Of a stretch of 64,000 nt of DNA, positions 33,897 through 42,415 are shown in pieces. Position 1 is the first letter of the stretch. The number at the start of each line of letters is the position of its first letter. The notes under the pieces are model-generated. The model was not told the DNA's origin. It saw nothing but the letters and a program-made list of their open reading frames with translations, and made no database searches. The position numbers and the translations under genes were made by a program. Where the stretch lies: positions 2,581,001 through 2,645,000 of the forward strand of contig NZ_CP162490.1 of NCBI RefSeq assembly GCF_041245805.1, given 5' to 3'. The DNA is from Xanthomonas sp. DAR 34887. GTDB lineage: Bacteria; Pseudomonadota; Gammaproteobacteria; Xanthomonadales; Xanthomonadaceae.

Positions 33897-34562
33897 TCAG
33901 AGCGTCACGTCGAAGCTGGACTTGCCGGCCACCGCACGCGCCGGCGCACCGACGTAGACGCGGCCCGGTTCGGTATCGCGGGTGACCAGCGCGCCAGCGC
34001 CGATCACGTTGTCCGCGGCGACCTTGACCCCGTCGCTGAAGGTGGCATTGACCCCGACGAAACTGCTCTGGCCGATCTCGCAATAGCCGGAAATCACCGC
34101 ATGCGAGGCGACGAACACATGGTCGTGGATCAGCGTGCGGTGGCCGATATGGTTGCCGCTCCACAGGATGCAGTTGTCGCCGATGCGGGTGAATGGCTGC
34201 ACCACATTGCCTTCGAACACGAAGCAGTTCTCGCCCAGTTGCGCGTTGCGCCAGACGAAGGCGCGCGAACTGACGTAGCTGGCCAGGCGATAGCCGCGAC
34301 GCCTGGCGTCGAGGAAGAAGCGCGTGCGCAGGCGGTTGAGGCCGCTGGCGGGAATCGCCACGAACGCCTCGACCTCGCCAGGCGGATACAGCCGCTCCAG
34401 GTCTTCGTACGCCACCACCGGCCGCTCGGCCAGCGTCGGCGCGGCGATGTAGTCGCGCTCGGCACTGAAGGCGAGCACGTCGTAGTCGCTGTCGTGGCTG
34501 AAGTACTCGCAGGCGATCTGGGCCAGTTCGCCCGCGCCGATGATGACCAGCGGCTTCGCCAT
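33897..34562 (-). CDS. Left-handed beta-helix sugar acyltransferase, NeuD/FdtC-like
   Basis: 221 residues. The N-terminus MAKPLVIIGAGELAQIACEYF is the NeuD-type Rossmann domain. The C-terminal half is a hexapeptide-repeat helix (IGDNCILWSGNHIGHRTLIHDHVFVASHAVISG, then VYVGAPARAV). Members acetylate the amino group of UDP- or dTDP-linked aminosugars, or O-acetylate sialic acid. Beside an FdtA/FdtB pair, N-acylation of the 3-amino sugar is the likely job. Follows the FdtA-like gene by 4 bp. Confidence 0.83.
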   Translation of the reverse strand: MAKPLVIIGAGELAQIACEYFSHDSDYDVLAFSAERDYIAAPTLAERPVVAYEDLERLYPPGEVEAFVAIPASGLNRLRTRFFLDARRRGYRLASYVSSRAFVWRNAQLGENCFVFEGNVVQPFTRIGDNCILWSGNHIGHRTLIHDHVFVASHAVISGYCEIGQSSFVGVNATFSDGVKVAADNVIGAGALVTRDTEPGRVYVGAPARAVAGKSSFDVTL

Positions 34563-34566
34563 GGCC

Positions 34567-34983
34567 CTATGCCTCCTGCCTGCGTTCGCCCGCGGCTTCG
34601 CGCAGGAACTCGTCGTAGTCGAGGATGTAGTCGGCCGGATCGTAGGCCTGGTCGGCCAGCACCATCAGCACGCAATCGTCGCTGAAGTCGTAGAGATCGC
34701 GCCATACCATATTGCCGAGCAGCAGGCCCTGGCACGGGTCGTCGAGCACCACCTGCACCGGACCGCTGCCGTCGTCGAGCAGGAACGACACCGAGCCGTG
34801 CAGGGCCACCGCCAGTTGATTCAGATGGCGGTGCGCGTGCTGCCCGCGGTGCACGCCGTGCTTGGTGGCGAACAGGTAATACACGCGCCGGATGTCGAAG
34901 GGCACGTCGCGTTGCTGCTCCAGGGCCACGAGCAGACCGCGCTCGTCGCCGTGCGTGCGCAACTGGATTCGTTCGATTGCCAT
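34567..34983 (-). CDS. dTDP-4-oxo-6-deoxyglucose 3,4-ketoisomerase, FdtA/QdtA-like (WxcM C-terminal type)
   Basis: 138 residues. Double-stranded beta-helix cupin: RGLLVALEQQRDVPFDIRRVYYLFATKHGVHRGQHAHRHLNQ, with the His pair of the FdtA active site, then LLLGNMVWRDLYDFSDDCVLMVLADQAYDPADYILDYDEF. It moves the keto group of dTDP-4-oxo-6-deoxyglucose from C4 to C3. First gene of the 15-gene minus-strand run, so its upstream gap (34984-35235) must hold the cluster promoter. RmlA/RmlB, which supply the substrate, are not in the window. Confidence 0.9.
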   Translation of the reverse strand: MAIERIQLRTHGDERGLLVALEQQRDVPFDIRRVYYLFATKHGVHRGQHAHRHLNQLAVALHGSVSFLLDDGSGPVQVVLDDPCQGLLLGNMVWRDLYDFSDDCVLMVLADQAYDPADYILDYDEFLREAAGERRQEA

Positions 34984-35235
34984 AGTGTGTCCGACACGGA
35001 CTCCGACGCGGAGTTACCAGGCTGAGTGCCGCCGGTCGTCGCAAAGGTTGCGCCCTGCCATTCGCAGCACCGATGCAGGCCGTTGCCACGCCGACGCAAC
35101 CTTTCGCCGCGCCCCCGGCACCCATCTGCGACCACCACTGCGCCAGCCCCTTGCGCTGCCAGCGGGGTAGCGCAGCACGACGCCGCGAACGGCAGCGCGC
35201 ATTCCATCGACACGACCTGGACAGGGCTCGCCACC

Positions 35236-35841
35236 ATGACTTCATCCACGCAGGCCGACGACGGCATCCTTCTCCCCGACGTGGCGGAGCATCCGCCGCG
35301 CACCGCCGCGGCTGCAGGCTTGCCGCGGCCGATGGTGCTGCTGCACTGGCTCACCGTGCTGTGCCTGGTGCTGGCGGCGGGCCTGATCCTGCTGCGCGAA
35401 GAGGTCGAGGGCCGCGCCGTGCGCCAGTGGCTGCTGGAGGGCCATCGGCATTTCGGCCTGTTCGTGCTCGGCCTGTTCTTCCTGCGCGTGGCGCTGCGCC
35501 TACGCCTGGGCAAACGCCAGGACCCGGACGCCACTTCGCCGCTGCTGCGCGCGCTTGCCGGGCTCACCCACGTGATCATGTACGCGCTGCTGCTGACCCT
35601 GCCGGTGCTGGGCTGGGCGCTGAGCCAGTCGATGGGCAAGCCGGTGCATCTGTTCGCCGCCACGCTGCCGGAGCTGGTCGCCCCCGATCCGGAGCTGGCC
35701 GACACGCTCGGCGCCTGGCACGTGTATGCCGCCTGGGCGCTGCTCGGCCTGATTCTGCTGCATATCGGTGCCGCGCTGTGGCACCACTTCGTGCGCCGCG
35801 ACGACACCCTGCGGCGAATGCTGCGCTTCCGCCGCGGCTGA
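35236..35841 (+). CDS. Cytochrome b561-family membrane protein
   Basis: 201 residues from ATG 35236. Four membrane helices with the haem-binding histidines of bacterial b561 in PMVLLHWLTVLCL, GHRHFGLFVLGLFFLR, LTHVIMYALLLTLPVLGWALS and AWHVYAAWALLGLILLHIGAALWHHFV. It carries electrons between the quinone pool and periplasmic acceptors. It precedes two c-type cytochrome genes on the same strand, suggesting a short redox operon. Divergent from the glycan cluster. Confidence 0.86.
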   Translation: MTSSTQADDGILLPDVAEHPPRTAAAAGLPRPMVLLHWLTVLCLVLAAGLILLREEVEGRAVRQWLLEGHRHFGLFVLGLFFLRVALRLRLGKRQDPDATSPLLRALAGLTHVIMYALLLTLPVLGWALSQSMGKPVHLFAATLPELVAPDPELADTLGAWHVYAAWALLGLILLHIGAALWHHFVRRDDTLRRMLRFRRG

Positions 35842-35919
35842 GACGCGCCTGCACCCCTCCCCCGTCCGCCGCCCTTCCCTCGTCCGCGCACCGCACCGAC
35901 CCGCTCAAGGACCCATCCC

Positions 35920-37281
35920 ATGCAGACCGCCCAGTCGCTCTCTTCCTTCTTCCGTCCCGGCCCGCTGCGTGGCGCCGAGCAGGTCCTGCTGTGGACCACG
36001 CTCGGCTCGCTGTTGCTGCTGGTCAGCCCGCGCGCCGCGGCGGTGCCGGCGTTCGCGCGGCAGACCGGCTCCTCCTGCGCGGACTGCCACATCGGCGCCT
36101 ACGGCCCGGCACTGACCCCGTACGGCATGCGCTTCAAGCTCAACGGCTATACCGACAGCGACGGCAACGGCACCAAGATTCCGGCCTCGGCGCAGCTCAC
36201 CGGCACCCGCAGCGTGCCGGTGCGCGGCAAGACCAACAACCAGCTCAGCGAGGGCGATCTGTACCTGGCCGGACGGGTCAGCGACAACGTCGGCGGCTAC
36301 ATCAAGGTGTCCAGCACCAACAACGGCAAGGACAAGTTCACCACCAAGCTGGACAACGTGGACCTGCGCTTCGTTGCCAAGACCTTCAAGCTCGGCGGCA
36401 AGGACGCGCTGCTCGGGGTCAGCGTCAACAACAACCCTGGCAGCCAGGACCCGATCGGCGTGCTGCCCAATGCCTCCGGCCTGGGACCGGCCTCGGCCTA
36501 TGCCGGTTCCACCACTCTGCTCAACCAATCCTCGCTGTCCAACCGGGTGATTGGCACCAGCCTCTACGGCGTGTACGACCGCAACTGGTACGGCGAGATC
36601 GGCACCTACAACGCATTGCCGGTCTCCACCCAGGACGACCTCGGCTACGCGGTCGGCGGCGACCCGGGCAAGCTCAGCGACACCGGCTATCTGCGCCTGA
36701 GCTACATGAAGGACATGAAGAAGCAATTCTTCTCCGCCGGCGTGGTCGCCCTGACTACCCATCGCCAGCTGCCGCGCAGCACCGGTCCGCGCGACGACTT
36801 CACCGACCTGGGCTACGACCTGAACTACCAGTTCCTCGGCACCCGCGAGCACATCCTCAAGCTCGGCTATCTCAACATCTACGAGCGCCGCCGCTATGGC
36901 AGCGCGGCGATCGACCCGGACGACCCGAGCGTGGCCGGGCTGCGCCGCGGCAGCATCCGCGACCAGTCGATCAACGTCAGCTACACCTACCGGCAGACCT
37001 ACGGCCTGCTGCTGGCGCACTTCATCAACACCGGCTCGGCCGACCCGTTCCGCTACAGCCCGTACGGCACCCCGGACACCACCAGCAACCTGATCAGCGC
37101 CTCCTGGGCGCCATTCGGCAAGGACGATTCATTCACCTCGATCGCCAACCTGCGCCTGTCGGCCACCTGGTTCCGTTTCAGCAAGTTCAACGGCACCACC
37201 GGCAACGTGTTCGGCGCCCTGCCGGTGACCCGCCCGCACGACCTCAACCAGTTCTCGCTGGCGCTGAGCCTCGCGTTCTGA
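35920..37281 (+). CDS. Outer-membrane beta-barrel-like protein with N-terminal c-haem site
   Basis: 453 residues. A signal-type helix (about 22-41) is followed by a single c-haem motif C53-AD-C56-H57. The remainder is Gly/Asn/Tyr-rich with alternating hydrophobics and ends in SLALSLAF, the terminal Phe of outer-membrane barrels. This unites a haem site with a porin-like body, a design seen in outer-membrane electron-transfer proteins. Cytochrome b561 lies 78 bp upstream and a cytochrome c 28 bp downstream. I do not recognise a named family; the haem role is inferred. Confidence 0.6.
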   Translation: MQTAQSLSSFFRPGPLRGAEQVLLWTTLGSLLLLVSPRAAAVPAFARQTGSSCADCHIGAYGPALTPYGMRFKLNGYTDSDGNGTKIPASAQLTGTRSVPVRGKTNNQLSEGDLYLAGRVSDNVGGYIKVSSTNNGKDKFTTKLDNVDLRFVAKTFKLGGKDALLGVSVNNNPGSQDPIGVLPNASGLGPASAYAGSTTLLNQSSLSNRVIGTSLYGVYDRNWYGEIGTYNALPVSTQDDLGYAVGGDPGKLSDTGYLRLSYMKDMKKQFFSAGVVALTTHRQLPRSTGPRDDFTDLGYDLNYQFLGTREHILKLGYLNIYERRRYGSAAIDPDDPSVAGLRRGSIRDQSINVSYTYRQTYGLLLAHFINTGSADPFRYSPYGTPDTTSNLISASWAPFGKDDSFTSIANLRLSATWFRFSKFNGTTGNVFGALPVTRPHDLNQFSLALSLAF

Positions 37282-37309
37282 GCACACCTTCCCCCAAGCA
37301 CGGATCGTC

Positions 37310-37708
37310 ATGAAACCAGCCAACCCATTTCCCCTGTGGTGCACCCTGATGGCCAGCCTGCTGCCGTTCGGCGTCGCCCTCGCCCCCGCCGCGCAGGCCG
37401 GCGGCGGCCTGCCTGGTGCCGGCGTGTTCGCGACCGAATGCGCCGAATGCCATAGCGCGGCGCCGGGCAAGAACAAGAAGGGCCCGACCCTGTTCGGCGT
37501 GGTCGGGCGCAGCGCCGGCAGCGTGCCCGACTACCGCTATTCGGATGCGATGAAGAAGACCCAATGGACCTGGAGCGACGACAAGCTGCGCAGCTACCTG
37601 GCCCAGCCCGCGTCCAAGGGCATTCCTGGCGCCAACATGAAGTACGACGGGCTCGACGACAGCAAGCAGCTCGAGGACCTCATCGCCTATCTCAATACCC
37701 TGCATTGA
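37310..37708 (+). CDS. Class I cytochrome c, periplasmic
   Basis: 132 residues with a signal peptide (cleavage near residue 30, AQA-GGG). Haem motif C44-AE-C47-H48 and the likely axial Met110 in GANMKY. GPTLFGVVGRSAGSVPDYRYSDAMK and W-containing IAYLNTL ending are characteristic of cytochrome c2-like proteins. Needs the Ccm system encoded 3.7 kb downstream. Probably the soluble partner of the upstream b561 and haem-barrel proteins. Confidence 0.92.
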   Translation: MKPANPFPLWCTLMASLLPFGVALAPAAQAGGGLPGAGVFATECAECHSAAPGKNKKGPTLFGVVGRSAGSVPDYRYSDAMKKTQWTWSDDKLRSYLAQPASKGIPGANMKYDGLDDSKQLEDLIAYLNTLH

Positions 37709-37991
37709 AGTCGGCCCCCGGCCCCGGCATAGTCGAAACTGAACCCGGCGCCCGACGCCGGGTGGGTGCCGTGTCGCCGCCAGTCCGCAATGCCGATAAT
37801 GGCGACCGTCCACGTGGCGAGCGCTCCAGCGTTGCCGCTGCCACCCGCCCCGGCGTTCCCTGCGATCCGATCCGCGACCATCGAGCGACCGTGCACAACC
37901 GTCCTTCCGCCGCCGGCTCCGTGTTCCCGACCGCTCTGCCCGCGACCGTGCCTCCAACCCGCACGGGCCGCCGGCGCGCGCAGCGCCATGC

Positions 37992-38753
37992 ATGGGCATC
38001 CTGACCGGCATGACCGCGGCCGCGGCTGACCTGGCGCAATGTGCCGCGCGCCTGCGCCCGCTGCGCGGCACGCTGGCGCTGGCGGCGGCGCTGGGCCTGC
38101 CGGGCACGGCGCTGGCGGCCAATCTGGGCGGCGCGGTCGGGCTCAGTTCGCAATTGGTCGATCGCGGCATCGCGGTGACCGCCGACACCCCGTCGTTGCA
38201 GCTGGCCGGCTACTGGCTCCCCGCGCCGGGCTGGTCGCTGGGCGCGTCCGCCAGTACGGCGCTGGACGCGCCGGGCCAGCAATTGCTGACCACGATCGAG
38301 CTGTCGCGCAGCTGGACCCTGTCCGACAGCTGGCAGATGCAGGCCACGCTGCTGCGCTACGACTATCCCGGCAACCGCATCAACCGCCTGTTCAACCGCA
38401 ACGAGGCCAGCATCGGCTGGTCGTACCGGGACCGGCTGAGCATGTCGCTGGCCGTGTTCGAACTGCCCGACAGCTACCGCGGCAGCTGGTACCGCGCCGC
38501 CGACCTCACCGTGCACCAGCCGCTGCCGGGGCGGCTGTCGCTGTCGGCCGGGATCGGCATCAGCCAGGCCCCGCCGGCGCTGTACGGGCTGGACTACGCC
38601 GACCACTACAGCTACGGCCACGCCGGGCTGATGTGGAACGCCGGCGCCTGGAGCGTGGAGGTCGACCGCGTGTTCAGCGACGCGCGCAGCATCTACGCCA
38701 GGCGCGGCAACGGGATCTGGCCGTGGGTGGTCACCGTGTCGCGCGCCTTCTGA
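37992..38753 (+). CDS. Putative outer-membrane porin (TorF-like)
   Basis: 253 residues; ATG 38010 is an alternative start. Signal segment GTLALAAALGLPGTALA, then a beta-rich body: GGAVGLSSQLVDRGIA near the start is the TorF-family opening, and the protein ends in TVSRAF with terminal Phe. Roughly eight to ten amphipathic strands are visible. It precedes the ECF sigma gene by 64 bp on the same strand. Substrate unknown. Confidence 0.65.
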   Translation: MGILTGMTAAAADLAQCAARLRPLRGTLALAAALGLPGTALAANLGGAVGLSSQLVDRGIAVTADTPSLQLAGYWLPAPGWSLGASASTALDAPGQQLLTTIELSRSWTLSDSWQMQATLLRYDYPGNRINRLFNRNEASIGWSYRDRLSMSLAVFELPDSYRGSWYRAADLTVHQPLPGRLSLSAGIGISQAPPALYGLDYADHYSYGHAGLMWNAGAWSVEVDRVFSDARSIYARRGNGIWPWVVTVSRAF

Positions 38754-38817
38754 TCCGCACGCAACCTTTCCGTGCCGAACCGGCACATACCGGTGCCCGT
38801 TGCCAAGCCCGCCCTCC

Positions 38818-39411
38818 ATGACCGACACCGATCCACTAGGCGATGCCACCGACCGCATGCTGCTCCGGCGCATGGCCGGCGGCGACCGCGATGCGCTGGC
38901 CACCCTGTACCGCAACTACCATGGGCGCCTGTGCCGGTTCCTGTCGCGGCTGACCCGGCGCCCGGACATCATCGAGGAAGCGATCAACGACTGCTTCTGG
39001 ATCGCCTGGCAGAAGGCCGGCGATTTCCGCGGCGACTCGCAGGTCTCGACCTGGATCATGGGCATCGCCTACCGCTGCGGGCTCAAGGCGATTCGCCACC
39101 ACAGCGACGAGGCGATCGAGGACGGGGTGAGCGCCGAAGAGCATTTCTCGTCCGCCTCCGCCGCCGACCCGGACGAGGACCGCGAACTGCGCGACTGGCT
39201 GGGCAAGGGCCTGGAGCGGCTGTCGGCCGACCAGCGCCTGGTGGTCGAACTGGTCTACGGCCTGGGCCACAAGCTGGAAGAAGTGGCGGCGATCATGCAG
39301 TGCCCGGTGGGCACGATCAAGGCGCGGCTGTTCCATGCCCGGGTCAAGCTGCGCAACGTGCTGCCGGGATTGGCCGGCGGCGCTTCCCCTCTGACGGAGA
39401 GCATGTCATGA
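38818..39411 (+). CDS. ECF-family RNA polymerase sigma factor
   Basis: 197 residues from ATG 38818. Region 2: LYRNYHGRLCRFLSRLTRRPDIIEEAINDCFWIAWQKAGDFRGDSQVSTWIMGIAYR. Region 4: LSADQRLVVELVYGLGHKLEEVAAIMQCPVGTIKARLFHARVKLR. Stop overlaps the anti-sigma start (ATGA), so the pair is co-translated. A periplasmic or outer-membrane stress signal is likely, given the lipoprotein protease in the same operon. Confidence 0.95.
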   Translation: MTDTDPLGDATDRMLLRRMAGGDRDALATLYRNYHGRLCRFLSRLTRRPDIIEEAINDCFWIAWQKAGDFRGDSQVSTWIMGIAYRCGLKAIRHHSDEAIEDGVSAEEHFSSASAADPDEDRELRDWLGKGLERLSADQRLVVELVYGLGHKLEEVAAIMQCPVGTIKARLFHARVKLRNVLPGLAGGASPLTESMS

Positions 39412-40052
39412 AGACAGGCTTCAACGAGCCGGGCAACGAGTGCTCGCATGCCTGGGAACTAATGCCGTGGGTGCTGCAGGCCAGCGCCACGGAAGAACAA
39501 CACGAGTGGCTGATCGCGCATCTGGCCAAGTGCAGTTTCTGCAGCGCCGAGTTCGCGCAGCAGAGCCGGCTGCGCATGGCGATGTCGCTGCCCAGCGACG
39601 TGCCGGTGGATGCCGAGGCCGGGCTGCAGCGCCTGCTCGGCCGCCTCGACGCGCCCGAGCCGCAGCGCCTGCCACCGCGCGTGCGCTCCAGCTGGACCAC
39701 GCGGGCGCTGGTCGCCGCGGCGCTGGTGCAGGCGGTCGGGCTGGGCGTGCTCGGGGTCAGGCTGTCCGCCAGCGACCAGGGCCAGGGCGCCGGCTACCGT
39801 ACCCTCAGCGACACCGCGCAGCCGCTGGCGAGCGACGCGATCCGCGTGGTGCCGGACGCGCGCATGACCCTGGCCGACTGGGACGCCACGCTGCGCAAGC
39901 TGCAGCTGCGCGTGGTCGGCGGCCCCAATGGCGCCGGCGCCTACACCGTGGTGCCAATTCAGGCCGGCTCGTCGGCGCAACCGCAGCGCAGCGTGCAGCA
40001 GCTGCGTGCGACGCCCGGCATCCGCCTGGCGGAGCCGATTTCCGCACCATGA
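39408..40052 (+). CDS. Zinc-finger anti-sigma factor
   Basis: 214 residues. The N-terminal anti-sigma domain has the HxxxCxxC zinc motif in HLAKCSFC (about 43-50). One membrane helix (about 95-115, TRALVAAALVQAVGLGVLGV). The periplasmic C-terminal domain contains DARMTLADWDATLRKLQLRVVGGPNGAGAYTV, which resembles the strand-rich domain of subtilase propeptides. It would hold the sigma factor until a signal, perhaps from the downstream protease, releases it. Confidence 0.85.
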   Translation: MKTGFNEPGNECSHAWELMPWVLQASATEEQHEWLIAHLAKCSFCSAEFAQQSRLRMAMSLPSDVPVDAEAGLQRLLGRLDAPEPQRLPPRVRSSWTTRALVAAALVQAVGLGVLGVRLSASDQGQGAGYRTLSDTAQPLASDAIRVVPDARMTLADWDATLRKLQLRVVGGPNGAGAYTVVPIQAGSSAQPQRSVQQLRATPGIRLAEPISAP

Positions 40053-41380
40053 GCCTGCGTCGCGCCTGCCTGCTCGTCGCCTGCCTCGCCCTCGGCGCCT
40101 GCGCCCATGGCGGGCGCAATGCCGCCGATGCGCCGGTGGCCGCCGCTGCGGCGCCGGCGAAGACGCCGACTGTGGACGCTTCGCCGGCCTTGGACAGCCA
40201 GCGCCAGATCGTGCTCGCGGTGGCCAACCCGATGGCCGCCCCGGGCCGGCATGCCGGCTCCAACCTGATCGGCTATGCCTCTTCCAAGTACTACGGTGCC
40301 GGCACCCAGGCGGCGGCGACGCTGGACGCATTGACCCAACGCTACCGCCTGCGCCAGGTGACCGGCTGGCCGATCAAACCGCTCGGCGTCTACTGCGTGG
40401 TGCTGGAGCCGGCGCCGGGCGTGGAACGCGACGCGTTGCTCGCCGAGCTGGCCAAGGACGAACGCGTCACGCTGTCGCAGCCGCTGCAGGAGTTCGCCAC
40501 CTACGCCGACGCCCCGTCCCCCGCCCAGTCCGCGCAGCCGCTGCGCTACAACGATCCCTACGTGGACATGCAGCGCGGCTTCGTCGCGACCAACGCCGCC
40601 ACCGCGCAGGTGCTGAGCCAGGGCCAGGGCGTGGGCGTGGCCATCGTCGATACCGGCGTGGACACCGCCCATCCCGACCTGAAGGGCCGGCTGCGCGACG
40701 TGCGTGACCTGGTCGGCGCCGATCCCACGGCGTTCAATCGCGACCATCACGGCACCGAAGTGGCCGGGATCATCGCCGCCGGCAGCAACAACCATCTCGG
40801 CATCGTCGGCATGGCGCCCAAGGCCGTGCTCGACGTGTACAAGGCCTGCTGGTATCCGCAGCGCGCCGGTGCCGGCGCCGGCTGCAATTCCTTCACCCTG
40901 GCCAAGGCGCTGGTCGCGATCGGCGATACGCGCACGCGCATCATCAATCTGAGCCTGGGCGGGCCGGCCGATCCGCTGCTGCGCAAGCTGCTCGAGCAGT
41001 TGCTGCAGCAGGGCCGCATCGTGGTCGCGGCGATGCCGCCGGACGGCCGCCTGGACGGCTTTCCCGATGCCACCCCGGGGGTGATCGTGGTGCGCAGCAG
41101 CAGCCCCACCCCGCCGCCGCCGGGCGTGCTGAGCGCCCCGGGCGAGGACATCCTCACCACTCAGCCCAACGGCGGCTACGACTTCACCTCCGGTTCGTCG
41201 ATGGCCACCGCGCACGTCAGCGGCGTGGTCGCGCTGCTGCTGGCGCTGGCGCCGCAACTGGACGCGCGCAGCGTGCACGAGCTGCTGCGCCGGACCAGCC
41301 GGCAACGCGACGGCCTGCTGCAGGTGGATGCCGCCGCCGCGGTGCAGGCGTTGCCCCGCACCGCCGCCACGGCGCGCTGA
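40049..41380 (+). CDS. Subtilisin-like (S8) serine protease, lipoprotein
   Basis: 443 residues with a type II signal (lipobox LGAC, lipidated C18). The catalytic triad is D201 (VDTGVD), H234 (HHGTEVAG) and S384 (SGSSMATAH). The usual oxyanion-hole Asn (AAGN) is replaced by AAMPPDG. A propeptide-like domain (about 50-155) precedes it. It overlaps the anti-sigma stop by 4 bp, so sigma, anti-sigma and protease form one operon. Known analogues release anti-sigma factors or process surface proteins; here inferred. Confidence 0.85.
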   Translation: MSLRRACLLVACLALGACAHGGRNAADAPVAAAAAPAKTPTVDASPALDSQRQIVLAVANPMAAPGRHAGSNLIGYASSKYYGAGTQAAATLDALTQRYRLRQVTGWPIKPLGVYCVVLEPAPGVERDALLAELAKDERVTLSQPLQEFATYADAPSPAQSAQPLRYNDPYVDMQRGFVATNAATAQVLSQGQGVGVAIVDTGVDTAHPDLKGRLRDVRDLVGADPTAFNRDHHGTEVAGIIAAGSNNHLGIVGMAPKAVLDVYKACWYPQRAGAGAGCNSFTLAKALVAIGDTRTRIINLSLGGPADPLLRKLLEQLLQQGRIVVAAMPPDGRLDGFPDATPGVIVVRSSSPTPPPPGVLSAPGEDILTTQPNGGYDFTSGSSMATAHVSGVVALLLALAPQLDARSVHELLRRTSRQRDGLLQVDAAAAVQALPRTAATAR

Positions 41381-41390
41381 GTCGGCGGTC

Positions 41391-42203
41391 ATGGCCAAGT
41401 GGGTTCCGCACTGGATGCACCGGCTGGCGTCGCCGCCGACGTTCTACCGCGTCGCCGGCGCGATCCGGCCATGGGCGCTGGGCGCGTCGCTGCTGCTCGG
41501 CGCGGTGGCGTTCTACGGCGGCCTGGTGCTGGCGCCGCCGGACTACCAGCAGCACGACGCCTACCGGATCATCTTCATCCATGTCCCCAGCGCCTGGATG
41601 AGCCTGTTCGTCTATGCCGCGATGGGCATGGCCGGCTTCGTCGCCCTGGTCTGGCGCGTCAAGCTGGCGGAAGTGGCGTGCATGGCCTCCGCCTCGATCG
41701 GCGCGGCGTTCACCTTCATCACCCTGTGCACCGGCTCGCTGTGGGGCAAGCCGATGTGGGGCACGTGGTGGACCTGGGACGCGCGGCTGACCTCGGAACT
41801 GGTGCTGCTGTTCCTGTACCTGGGCGTGATCAGCCTGTACCGCGCGATCGAGGACCCGCGCCAGGGCGCGCGCGCCGCGGCGCTGCTGGCGCTGGTCGGG
41901 CTGATCAACCTGCCGATCGTGCATTTCTCCGTGGTCTGGTGGAACACCTTGCACCAGGGCTCCACGGTGCGCGTGCTCGGCCCGTCGAAGATGCCGCTGG
42001 CGATGCTGTGGCCGCTGCTGACCGCGGTGCTGGCGAGCAAGTGCTATTACCTGGCCAGCCTGCTCGGGCGGATGCGCACCGACCTGCTGGCGCTGGAACG
42101 CGGCAAGGGCTGGGTGCGCGCGCTCGCGCTGGCCGCACCCGCGTCCGCGTCCGCATCCGCCGCGGCGCAGGTAACGGCGCTGCCGGCGGAGCGCGCGGCA
42201 TGA
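41391..42203 (+). CDS. ccmC: Cytochrome c maturation haem exporter subunit CcmC
   Basis: 270 residues from ATG 41391. Six membrane helices and the WWD haem-binding signature in GTWWTWDARLTSELVLL, flanked by His residues in the FIHVPSAWMSL and NTLHQG segments. CcmC loads haem onto CcmE. Normally it follows ccmA and ccmB, but here the preceding gene is the subtilase, 10 bp upstream. C-terminus has an Ala-rich tail. Confidence 0.95.
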   Translation: MAKWVPHWMHRLASPPTFYRVAGAIRPWALGASLLLGAVAFYGGLVLAPPDYQQHDAYRIIFIHVPSAWMSLFVYAAMGMAGFVALVWRVKLAEVACMASASIGAAFTFITLCTGSLWGKPMWGTWWTWDARLTSELVLLFLYLGVISLYRAIEDPRQGARAAALLALVGLINLPIVHFSVVWWNTLHQGSTVRVLGPSKMPLAMLWPLLTAVLASKCYYLASLLGRMRTDLLALERGKGWVRALALAAPASASASAAAQVTALPAERAA

Positions 42204-42415
42204 GCGGCTTCTGGGCGATGGGCGGTTACGCCACCTATGTGTGGAGTGCCTACGCGCTGTTCCTGCTGGTGCTGCTGCTGGACACGCTGCTGCCGCGCTG
42301 GCGGCAGCGGCGCCTGCTCGCCGAGACCCGCGCGCAGTTGCTGCGCGAACAGGCACGGCGCCAGCGCGGCGCCTCTTCCCGCTTGCCCGGTAGCGCCAAT
42401 GACTCCCACCCGTAA
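42200..42415 (+). CDS. ccmD: Haem exporter protein CcmD
   Basis: 71 residues. One membrane helix (YATYVWSAYALFLLVLLLDTLLP) followed by a basic QRRLLAETRAQLLREQARR tail, exactly the CcmD design. Aids release of holo-CcmE from CcmABC. Start overlaps ccmC (ATGA) and stop overlaps ccmE start by 17 bp. Confidence 0.9.
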   Translation: MSGFWAMGGYATYVWSAYALFLLVLLLDTLLPRWRQRRLLAETRAQLLREQARRQRGASSRLPGSANDSHP

